A stretch of DNA of 6,909 bases from Quadrisphaera sp. (lineage in GTDB: Bacteria > Actinomycetota > Actinomycetes > Actinomycetales > Quadrisphaeraceae): the NCBI GenBank assembly GCA_029258695.1, contig JARIBR010000316.1, positions 1-6,909 of the forward strand, in the 5' to 3' direction. The notes beneath the pieces are model-generated. The model searched no databases and had not been told where the DNA came from. It worked only from the letters and a program-made list of their open reading frames with translations. Of this stretch, positions 1 through 5,046 are shown in pieces. The stretch's first letter is position 1. Each line of letters begins with the position of its first letter. The translations under genes were made by a program, and so were the position numbers.

Positions 1-71
1 CCGGTGGTGTGGTCGACCTCGTACTTGTTGCGGGATCCGCGAGGGATCTCGATGGTGACGTCGAACTCCAC
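1..71 (-). CDS. ppa: Inorganic pyrophosphatase, N-terminal fragment
   Basis: Cytoplasmic family I inorganic pyrophosphatase hydrolyses pyrophosphate to two phosphates, which pulls biosynthetic reactions forward. Only the first 23 codons are in the window; the gene runs off the left edge. Read on the minus strand from a GTG start at 71-69, the peptide begins MEFDVTIEIPRGSRNKYEVD and continues HTT. This is the characteristic start of actinobacterial Ppa, including the IPRGSRNKYE segment whose lysine belongs to the active-site region in this family. An AGGAG Shine-Dalgarno sequence (plus-strand CTCCT, 77-81) lies 5 bases before the start and fixes it. The gene is divergent from dacB with only 42 bases between the two starts. 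The catalytic aspartates are outside the window, so the call rests on the N-terminus and gene order. Confidence 0.93.
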   Translation of the reverse strand, partial: MEFDVTIEIPRGSRNKYEVDHTT

Positions 72-76
72 GGTGG

Positions 77-81
77 CTCCT
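77..81 (-). promoter_or_regulatory. Ribosome binding site of ppa
   Basis: Minus-strand AGGAG, 5 bases upstream of the GTG start of the pyrophosphatase gene. It is the clearest Shine-Dalgarno match near a start in this window and shares its last base with the plus-strand -10-like hexamer at 81-86. Confidence 0.75.
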
Positions 82-86
82 ATGAT
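81..86 (+). promoter_or_regulatory. Candidate -10 element for the dacB operon
   Basis: TATGAT matches the sigma-70-type -10 consensus TATAAT at five of six positions, which is striking in such GC-rich DNA. The best -35-like hexamer upstream is GTGACG (55-60; four of six to TTGACA), but the spacer is 20 bases, longer than the usual 16-18, and there is no TG extension. Transcription would begin near 92-94, giving a leader of about 20 bases before the GTG at 114. The element sits in the divergent ppa-dacB gap. It was judged by eye only. Confidence 0.4.
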
Positions 87-99
87 CGCGGTCGTTGCT

Positions 100-105
100 G
101 GTGAG
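100..105 (+). promoter_or_regulatory. Probable ribosome binding site of dacB
   Basis: GGTGAG, 8 bases before the GTG at 114, is a partial Shine-Dalgarno match at good spacing. It favours 114 over the in-frame GTG at 186, which has no comparable purine-rich site in front of it. Confidence 0.45.
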
Positions 106-113
106 CCGGGCCA

Positions 114-1634
114 GTGTCCCCTACGACATCCTCCAGACCCCAGGGAGCCTTCCGCCGTGCGTGCGACGACACACCTCGAGCGCCCGTGAGGCGGGCGACC
201 GTCGCCGCGGCGGCAGCCGGTGCGCTGGTCCTCAGCCTCGCGGTGGCCGGCGGGGTGCAGCGCGGTCCCAGCGCGCCGGAGGAACCGCAGCCCTCGCCGG
301 CGGCGCAGCCCGTCGCGCGTGAGGTGACGGAACCGCCCCCGGCCCCCGGCGCCACCGTCGACCCCTCTCCCGCGCGGGCGCTGCCGGCCCTGAGCCCCAC
401 CGCGCCCGTGCCCGACGAGGCGGTGCTCGTCGCCACCCTCGCGCCGCTGCTGACGGCGCCCGCCCTGGGCCCGTCCGTGGGCGCGGTCGTCGTCGACGCG
501 ATGACCGGCACGGTCCTCTACGACGCCGACGGGGACACCGCGCGCGTTCCGGCGTCGACCGTCAAGGTCCTCACCGCCGCTGCGGCGCTGCACCGCCTGG
601 GGCCGGAGTCGGTGGCCACCACGTCCGTGGTCGCCGGCCAGGGGCCGGACGAGGTCGTGCTCGTCGGCGGCGGCGACGCGCTGCTCGCCCCCGGGGCGGG
701 TGATCCCTTCGCGACGACCGGGCACGCCGGCCTGGAGGACCTGGCGACCCAGGTGGCCGCCGCGCGCCAGGCGCGAGGGGCCACGGCGCCGGTCACCCTC
801 GTCCTGGACGAGACGCTGACGGGCGGCGGTCCCCAGGTGAGCCCGTCGTGGGGCACCGCGGACGTGGCGTCGGGCTACGTCGCCCCGCTGACGTCGCTGG
901 CCATCGACGTGGGACGCCTGAGACCCGAGGCCTACGCGTGGCGGGAGGCGGACCCGTCCATGGCGGCGGCGCAGGTGCTGGCCACGCGCCTGGCCGAGCA
1001 GGGCGTGCCCGTCGCCGGGCCTCCGGTGCGCGGGGTGGCTCCCGCGGGCACCGACGTGCTCGCGAGCGTGAGCTCCGCCCCGCTGCGCGAGGTGGTGGCG
1101 CAGACCCTGGCCGACTCCGACAACACCCTCGCGGACCTCCTCGCGCTCCGCGTGGCCGCTGACGCGGGCATCACCGCCACCGACGCCTCGATCTTCGCCG
1201 CGGCCGGTGATGAGGTGCTCGCGGCGGTCGCTGAGACGGGGGTCGACGTCTCGGGCGCCACCATGGTGGGCGGCAGCGGGCTGGGCCGGGGCTCGGCGGT
1301 GCCCCCCGCCGTCCTCGCCGGCGTGCTCGCCCGGGCCTCCGCGCCGGATGCTCCCGAGGGGCTGCGCCCGCTGCTGGCCGCGCTGCCCGTCGCCGGTCTC
1401 GACGGCACCCTCGCCGGGCGCTTCCGCGGCCCTCTGCCGGTGCCGGCCGCCGGCCTCGTCCGGGCCAAGAGCGGCACGCTCTCCGGTGTGTCGTCGCTCG
1501 CAGGGACCCTCGTCGACGCGGACGGGCGGCCCCTCGTCTTCGCCGTCGTCGCCGACCAGGTCCCGGGGAGCGGCACCGCGCCGGGAGAGGTCGACGCCGT
1601 CGTCGCAGCGCTGGCGGCCTGCGGCTGTCGCTGA
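114..1634 (+). CDS. dacB: D-alanyl-D-alanine carboxypeptidase/endopeptidase (PBP4 type, peptidase S13)
   Basis: This 506-residue exported penicillin-binding protein probably removes terminal D-alanine from peptidoglycan stem peptides and/or cuts cross-links outside the membrane. All three penicillin-binding motifs are visible in order: SxxK as STVK (nucleophile S148, K151), SxN as SDN (335-337) and KSGT (452-455, in the KTG position). The long stretch between the first two motifs is typical of the S13 family. The N-terminus has VRR (25-27) followed by a hydrophobic core (28-45) ending in AVA, a plausible Sec signal peptide cleaved near 45. A Pro/Ala-rich linker (about 50-100) precedes the catalytic domain. 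The start is uncertain: GTG at 114 has a Shine-Dalgarno sequence, while in-frame GTG at 186 would give the more ordinary signal peptide MRRATVAAAA. This is the first gene of a rightward cluster, 46 bases before the metalloprotease gene. Family assignment is firm; the balance of carboxypeptidase and endopeptidase activity is inferred. Confidence 0.92.
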   Translation: MSPTTSSRPQGAFRRACDDTPRAPVRRATVAAAAAGALVLSLAVAGGVQRGPSAPEEPQPSPAAQPVAREVTEPPPAPGATVDPSPARALPALSPTAPVPDEAVLVATLAPLLTAPALGPSVGAVVVDAMTGTVLYDADGDTARVPASTVKVLTAAAALHRLGPESVATTSVVAGQGPDEVVLVGGGDALLAPGAGDPFATTGHAGLEDLATQVAAARQARGATAPVTLVLDETLTGGGPQVSPSWGTADVASGYVAPLTSLAIDVGRLRPEAYAWREADPSMAAAQVLATRLAEQGVPVAGPPVRGVAPAGTDVLASVSSAPLREVVAQTLADSDNTLADLLALRVAADAGITATDASIFAAAGDEVLAAVAETGVDVSGATMVGGSGLGRGSAVPPAVLAGVLARASAPDAPEGLRPLLAALPVAGLDGTLAGRFRGPLPVPAAGLVRAKSGTLSGVSSLAGTLVDADGRPLVFAVVADQVPGSGTAPGEVDAVVAALAACGCR

Positions 1635-1680
1635 CGGCTGGGCGGGCGGGCCGTCCGCCGCGGCGCCTACCGTGGCGGGC

Positions 1681-2967
1681 ATGACCTCGCCCACCCCCGA
1701 CGGCTCCACCCGACCGGCCGGGTCCCGCTCCGGCCCGGCCGAGCCCCGCTCCGGCTCGTCCGGCCTGGCCCCCGCGCGTTCGGCCCCCGCGCGCTCGACC
1801 CCGTCGGTCGTCGACTGGGACCTGGCGCAGCGCGTCGGGGTGAGGTTGGCTCCCCGCGGGCCCTCGGTGCCGCTGTCGCTCGCCCAGGACGCCGTCGCGG
1901 AGCTCTCCGCCCACGCCACGGCCGCCACGGGGCACGTGGCCTCCGTCACCGGCCTGGAGGTGCCGGGGGGCGCACCCGTGCGCGTGGTGGACCGCGCCAC
2001 CTGGGTGCGCGAGAACGTCGACGCGTTCCGCTCCCTCCTCGACCCCGTGCTGCGCGAGGCCGTCGCCACCCGCATCGAGCGCGCCAGCGCCAAGGCCCAG
2101 GCCCGCACCGGACCCCTGGGGACCCTCGGCCGCCTCGGGGGCACCGGCGGCAGCGACGCGGCGCTCGCGGCGGGCTCGAAGGTCACCGGCACCGAGATGG
2201 GCGCGCTGCTCGGGTGGATGTCCTCGCGCGTCCTCGGCCAGTACGACGTCTTCGGCCCCCGCGGCGGCCAGCTGCTGCTCGTCGCCCCGAACGTCGTGCA
2301 CGTCGAGCGCGAGATGAGGGTGGACCCGCGTGACTTCCGGCTGTGGGTCGCCCTGCACGAGGAGACCCACCGCGTGCAGTTCGCCGTCGCACCGTGGCTG
2401 GCCGACCACCTCTCCGAGCGCGCCCGCGGCCTCTCGAGCGACGTGCTCGGCGGCGAGGGCGAGGACTCCCCGACGCAGCGGCTCCTCGCCCTGGTCCGAC
2501 GCCTCGCCGCGCCGGGGGGCCTGCAGGAGCTGACCGGCGGCAGCTCGTCGCAGGGAGCCCGCGACCCCGACGACCCGCTGTCCGCCGGGCTGGCCAGCGC
2601 CCTCGCCGGCCCCGCCCAGCGGCGCGCCATGGCCGAGGTCACCGCCGTGATGTCCCTGCTGGAGGGCCACGCCGACGTGGTGATGGACGAGGTGGGCCCC
2701 AGCGTCATCCCGTCCGTCGCGCACATCCGCTCGCGGTTCACGAGCCGCCGGGCCTCGGGGCGCTCGGGTCTGGACCGGCTGGTGCGCGGGCTCCTCGGCA
2801 TGGACGCGAAGCTGCGCCAGTACACCGACGGCGCGCGCTTCGTGCGCGAGGTCGTCGGGCAGGTGGGCCACGAGGGGCTGAACGAGGTGTGGTCCGGCCC
2901 GGAGAACCTCCCGCGCCCCTCGGAGATCGTCGAGTCGGCGCGGTGGGTGGCGCGGGTCCACGGGTGA
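1681..2967 (+). CDS. Uncharacterised zinc-dependent metalloprotease (Zincin_2/DUF2342 family)
   Basis: A 428-residue protein with a zincin motif HEETH at 226-230 in the context WVALHEETHRVQF, giving two zinc-ligand histidines and a catalytic glutamate. A conserved-looking EGHAD (328-332) about 100 residues later probably supplies the third ligand, although that spacing is much longer than in gluzincins. I recognise the family as Pfam Zincin_2, also labelled a putative hydrolase or a coenzyme-F420-biosynthesis-associated protein in actinobacteria. The F420 label comes from co-occurrence; substrate and biological role are unknown to me. There is no signal peptide or membrane segment, so it is probably cytoplasmic. 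Residues 1-42 are a Ser/Pro/Arg/Gly-rich tail with an APARS duplication (30-39); the conserved fold seems to begin near VVDWDLAQRVG (43-53). ATG at 1681 has only a weak GGCGGG just before it, and in-frame GTG at 1672 is an alternative. The stop overlaps the tilS start (GTGA). Confidence 0.85.
   Translation: MTSPTPDGSTRPAGSRSGPAEPRSGSSGLAPARSAPARSTPSVVDWDLAQRVGVRLAPRGPSVPLSLAQDAVAELSAHATAATGHVASVTGLEVPGGAPVRVVDRATWVRENVDAFRSLLDPVLREAVATRIERASAKAQARTGPLGTLGRLGGTGGSDAALAAGSKVTGTEMGALLGWMSSRVLGQYDVFGPRGGQLLLVAPNVVHVEREMRVDPRDFRLWVALHEETHRVQFAVAPWLADHLSERARGLSSDVLGGEGEDSPTQRLLALVRRLAAPGGLQELTGGSSSQGARDPDDPLSAGLASALAGPAQRRAMAEVTAVMSLLEGHADVVMDEVGPSVIPSVAHIRSRFTSRRASGRSGLDRLVRGLLGMDAKLRQYTDGARFVREVVGQVGHEGLNEVWSGPENLPRPSEIVESARWVARVHG
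1768..1797 (+). repeat. 15-base tandem repeat in the metalloprotease N-terminal tail
   Basis: Two adjacent 15-base units (1768-1782 and 1783-1797) differ at one position and encode APARS twice. The length is a multiple of three, so the frame is kept. It lies in the disordered-looking N-terminal tail, consistent with slippage in a poorly constrained region. Confidence 0.8.
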
Positions 2968-4289
2968 GCCGTCAGGTCGGCGCGCCGGGGCCCGCCGAGG
3001 ACCTGCCGCGGGGCCGGGGCGCCCCGGCGCTGGGCGCGGTGCGCACCGCGGTGCGCACCGACGTCGCCGCAATGCTCACCGCCCGCCTCGCCGGTGAGCC
3101 CGGCGGACCGGCGGGGGGGCAGGAACCCGCGACCACGGACGACACGCTGCCCCTGGTCCTCGTGGCGCTGTCCGGCGGGGCCGACTCCCTGGCCCTCGCC
3201 GCGGCGACCGGCGCCGAGGCCGCCGCGAGCCGGCGCCGGCGCCGGCGCGGCGGCCTCGGGCCGGGCAGCGGGCCGTCCCCGCGCCGGCCACCGCCCTTCC
3301 GCGCCGGAGCGGTCGTCGTGGACCACCGGTGGTCGCCGGGCTCGGCCGGCGTCGCCGCCGCCGCGGGCCATGCCGCGCGCCGCCTCGGGCTCGACCCCGT
3401 CGAGGTCGTCGAGGTCGTCGAGACTCGTGCGGCCGGCCGGCGACCCGGCGCCGCCCCGGGCCGGCGCCCCCGGAGCGAGGCCCACGCCCGCGCGCTGCGC
3501 TACGCCGTGCTGGAGGAGGCCCGCTCGCGCCACGGCGGCGTCGCGGTGCTCCTGGGGCACACCGCCGACGACCAGGCCGAGCAGGTCCTCCTCGGGCTCG
3601 CCCGGGGTTCCGGGGCGCGCTCGCTGGCCGGCATGCCCGCCGTGCGCGCGGCGCTGCGCCGCCCCCTGCTGGCGCTCAGCCGGGCGACGACCACGCAGGC
3701 GTGCCGCGAGGGCGGGCTCCACCCGTGGTCCGACCCCTCGAACGCCGACCCGGCCCACGCCCGGGCCCGCGTGCGGCACCGGGTGCTGCCGCTGCTGGAG
3801 GACGAGCTCGGGCCGGGGATCTCCACCGCCCTGGTCCGCTCGGCGCAGCTGCTGCGCGAGGACGCCGACGCCCTCGACGCCCTCGCCGCCGAGCTCGCGG
3901 ACCGCGCGGTCACCGTCCGAGGCGGTGCTGACGGCCAGAGCGGTGCTGACGACGAGAGCATCAGCGGTGACGGCGGTGACGGGGACCGCGGGGGGACGGG
4001 GGACGCCGCGGCGCGGAGGCCCCGAGAGGTCACCGTCGCGACCGCGCCGCTGGGCTCCGCGCTCCCGGCGCTGCGCACCCGCGTCCTGCGCTCCGCCGCC
4101 CTGGCCGCCGGAGCCCCGGCGTCGGCGCTCACCCGGGCTCACGTGCTGGCCCTGTCCGGCCTGCTGGATCCGCACGGGAGCCCCGGTCCGGTGCACCTGC
4201 CCGGGATGGTCGCCGCCGAGCGCGGCTGTGGCACGCTGCGCCTGTGGACGCGCGCGACGCAGGCACCGACATCTCCGAGGTCCTCGTGA
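2964..4289 (+). CDS. tilS: tRNA(Ile)-lysidine synthase
   Basis: TilS is a cytoplasmic ATP-dependent enzyme that attaches lysine to C34 of tRNA-Ile(CAU), so that the tRNA reads AUA and is charged with isoleucine. The 441-residue product has the PP-loop ATPase motif SGGADS (70-75), a VVVDHRWSPGS segment (117-127), GHTADDQAEQ (198-207) and DPSNADP (257-263) followed by the Arg-rich RARVRHRVLPLLE, all TilS hallmarks. It is longer than the roughly 320-350 residues I expect for actinobacteria. The extra length is low-complexity sequence: a Gly/Pro/Arg N-terminus (1-60), an arginine run (90-95) with a Pro/Gly tail to 112, an Arg/Pro/Gly-rich patch (155-171) and an acidic, Gly-rich segment (318-350). 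GTG at 2964 overlaps the upstream stop as GTGA, suggesting coupled translation, with no convincing Shine-Dalgarno sequence. The 3' end overlaps hpt by 46 bases. Confidence 0.94.
   Translation: MSRQVGAPGPAEDLPRGRGAPALGAVRTAVRTDVAAMLTARLAGEPGGPAGGQEPATTDDTLPLVLVALSGGADSLALAAATGAEAAASRRRRRRGGLGPGSGPSPRRPPPFRAGAVVVDHRWSPGSAGVAAAAGHAARRLGLDPVEVVEVVETRAAGRRPGAAPGRRPRSEAHARALRYAVLEEARSRHGGVAVLLGHTADDQAEQVLLGLARGSGARSLAGMPAVRAALRRPLLALSRATTTQACREGGLHPWSDPSNADPAHARARVRHRVLPLLEDELGPGISTALVRSAQLLREDADALDALAAELADRAVTVRGGADGQSGADDESISGDGGDGDRGGTGDAAARRPREVTVATAPLGSALPALRTRVLRSAALAAGAPASALTRAHVLALSGLLDPHGSPGPVHLPGMVAAERGCGTLRLWTRATQAPTSPRSS
3036..3060 (+). repeat. 12-base tandem repeat forming a 24-base perfect palindrome inside tilS
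   Basis: The 12-base unit GCGGTGCGCACC occurs twice in tandem (3036-3047, 3048-3059) and encodes AVRT-AVRT (residues 25-32). Each unit contains the self-complementary decamer GGTGCGCACC, so bases 3037-3060 form a perfect 24-base palindrome. In RNA this could fold as a 10-base-pair stem with a CGCG loop, about 75 bases into the tilS message. Confidence 0.85.
3229..3248 (+). repeat. GCCGGC hexamer run in tilS
   Basis: Three GCCGGC units followed by GC, read in a frame that produces most of the arginine run at TilS residues 90-95. It is a simple repeat inside an insertion between the PP-loop strand and the next conserved strand, probably an expansion rather than a functional motif. Confidence 0.8.
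3399..3422 (+). repeat. 9-base tandem repeat in tilS
   Basis: GTCGAGGTC occurs twice and then partially a third time (GTCGAG), encoding a VEVVEVVE strand-like segment (about residues 146-153). The period keeps the reading frame. The segment falls where TilS proteins normally have a beta strand, so it may be folded rather than disordered. Confidence 0.75.
3922..3981 (+). repeat. 18-base and 9-base tandem repeats in the TilS acidic insertion
   Basis: Two 18-base units (3922-3939, 3940-3957) share their first 12 bases, GCGGTGCTGACG, and diverge afterwards. A few bases later GCGGTGACG is repeated exactly (3964-3972, 3973-3981). They encode a Gly/Ala/Asp/Ser-rich stretch (about residues 319-340). 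All periods are multiples of three, which suggests a frame-preserving expansion of a linker before the TilS C-terminal region. Confidence 0.8.
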
Positions 4290-4798
4290 GCGAGGAGGCC
4301 ATCGCCGAGCGGCTCGTCGAGCTCGCCGCCGAGGTCGAGGCCGACTACGACGGCCGCGACGTGCTCCTCGTGGGCGTGCTCAAGGGCGCGGTGATGGTCA
4401 TGGCCGACTTCGCGCGGGCCCTGCACCGGCAGGCGCCGATGGACTGGATGGCCGTCTCCAGCTATGGCTCGGGCACGAAGAGCTCTGGCGTGGTGCGCAT
4501 CCTCAAGGACCTCGAGGCCGACGTCAGCGGCGCCGACGTGCTCATCGTCGAGGACATCATCGACTCCGGCCTGACGCTGTCGTGGCTCGTGGGCAACCTG
4601 CGGGCGCGCGGCGCCGCGTCGGTCGAGGTGCTCGCGCTGCTGCGCAAGCCCGACGCCGCCAAGGTGGACGTGCCCGTCCGGTACGTGGGCTTCGACATCC
4701 CCGACGCGTTCGTCGTCGGCTACGGTCTGGACTACGACCAGCGCTACCGCAACCTGCGCTTCGTCGGCACGCTCGCCGAGCACGTCTACGCCGGCTGA
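4244..4798 (+). CDS. hpt: Hypoxanthine(-guanine) phosphoribosyltransferase
   Basis: This cytoplasmic purine-salvage enzyme transfers phosphoribosyl from PRPP to hypoxanthine and usually guanine, forming IMP or GMP. The 184-residue protein carries the whole family pattern: LLVGVLKGA (41-49), AVSSYGSGTKSSG (70-82), the PRPP-binding IVEDIIDSGLT (101-111, with D107 the likely catalytic acid), LLRKPDAAK (132-140), VGFDIPDAFVVGYGLDY (148-164) and YRNLRFVGTL (168-177). The length is normal. GTG at 4244 is chosen because MDARDAGTDISEVLVSEE aligns with the usual N-terminus, including the DI..VL segment also present, from memory, in the Mycobacterium tuberculosis enzyme. It overlaps tilS by 46 bases. 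A second in-frame GTG at 4286 forms a GTGA overlap with the tilS stop and has GAGG 5 bases before it, so a shorter form cannot be excluded. It is probably the last gene of the dacB cluster. Confidence 0.95.
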   Translation: MDARDAGTDISEVLVSEEAIAERLVELAAEVEADYDGRDVLLVGVLKGAVMVMADFARALHRQAPMDWMAVSSYGSGTKSSGVVRILKDLEADVSGADVLIVEDIIDSGLTLSWLVGNLRARGAASVEVLALLRKPDAAKVDVPVRYVGFDIPDAFVVGYGLDYDQRYRNLRFVGTLAEHVYAG

Positions 4799-4833
4799 CG
4801 GGCGCGGGCACCCCGCCGAGGCGGTCACCTCGA

Positions 4834-4865
4834 GCCGCCGCCAGCGGCCGGAGCGCGGTGGCGGC
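4834..4865 (+). terminator. GC-rich hairpin after hpt, possible terminator
   Basis: GCCGCCGCC (4834-4842) can pair with GGTGGCGGC (4857-4865): nine base pairs including one G-U, with a 14-base loop, 36 bases after the hpt stop. No U-tract follows (the next bases are GTGTTCGCCC), so it would be a tract-less terminator of the kind proposed for actinobacteria. It may equally be a chance product of the GC content. Confidence 0.3.
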
Positions 4866-4908
4866 GTGTTCGCCCTGCGCGAGACGCCCGCGACCACCGG
4901 CGCGCTCG

Positions 4909-4936
4909 CGGAACACCTGGGCCCGCCGAGGTCGTT
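4909..4936 (+). promoter_or_regulatory. Candidate SigR/SigH-type (ECF) promoter for ftsH
   Basis: GGAACA (4910-4915), 17 bases, then CGTT (4933-4936) fits the pattern GGGAAYA-N16/17-CGTT known for actinobacterial SigH/SigR promoters, missing only the first G (C at 4909). Transcription would start near 4942, about 105 bases before the ftsH ATG. The TTGACA at 4935-4940 looks like a sigma-70 -35 box, but no acceptable -10 lies 16-19 bases after it. This was matched by eye; no scan was run. Confidence 0.4.
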
Positions 4937-4943
4937 GACACAT

Positions 4944-4966
4944 CACGAGCCGGCGTCGTGGGCTCG
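4944..4966 (+). promoter_or_regulatory. Competing small hairpins in the ftsH leader
   Basis: CACGA (4944-4948) can pair with TCGTG (4956-4960), while CGAGCC (4946-4951) can pair with GGCTCG (4961-4966). The two stems share bases and exclude each other. They sit at or just after the predicted transcription start. The stems are short, and chance pairing is a real possibility. Confidence 0.25.
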
Positions 4967-5017
4967 CGACCTCGCCGGGGCGATCTCTCGTCGAGCACTG
5001 CCGACCAGCCGAGCAGC

Positions 5018-5025
5018 AGAGGGGA
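5018..5025 (+). promoter_or_regulatory. Shine-Dalgarno-like site upstream of ftsH
   Basis: AGAGGGGA is the only purine-rich site before ftsH. Its core (5019-5024) is 10 bases from an in-frame GTG at 5035 but 22 bases from the ATG at 5047. If it is the ribosome binding site, FtsH starts at 5035 with four extra residues (MPTP) before the canonical [10 protein letters not shown]. Confidence 0.5.
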
Positions 5026-5046
5026 CCGGGCCGTGTGCCCACACCG

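Noticed and set aside
1207..1680. Upstream extension of the metalloprotease frame to 1207
   Set aside because: This part lies inside the dacB 3' region, including its KSGT motif, and reads as low-complexity Arg/Pro sequence.
1635..1680. GGCGG/CCGCC mini-hairpin between dacB and the metalloprotease gene
   Set aside because: The stem is only five base pairs (1645-1649 with 1655-1659) with no U-tract. It is expected by chance in this composition, and the genes look co-transcribed.
2343..2963. Upstream extension of the tilS frame to 2343
   Set aside because: It would overlap the metalloprotease gene by over 600 bases, and its translation is Arg/Pro-rich without any TilS feature. The GTGA overlap at 2964 is a natural start.
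1171..3072. 633-codon open frame on the minus strand across the dacB 3' end and the metalloprotease gene
   Set aside because: Its product is low-complexity Arg/Gly/Ala/Pro sequence with no motif, and it is antisense to two genes with clear catalytic motifs. Long antisense frames are expected at this GC content.
3321..3334. 14-base palindrome GACCACCGGTGGTC
   Set aside because: It encodes the conserved VDHRW segment of TilS, so protein constraint and GC bias explain it.
3094..4938. 614-codon plus-strand frame overlapping tilS and hpt
   Set aside because: It is Arg/Pro/Ala-rich and unstructured, and it covers two genes whose own frames carry all family motifs.
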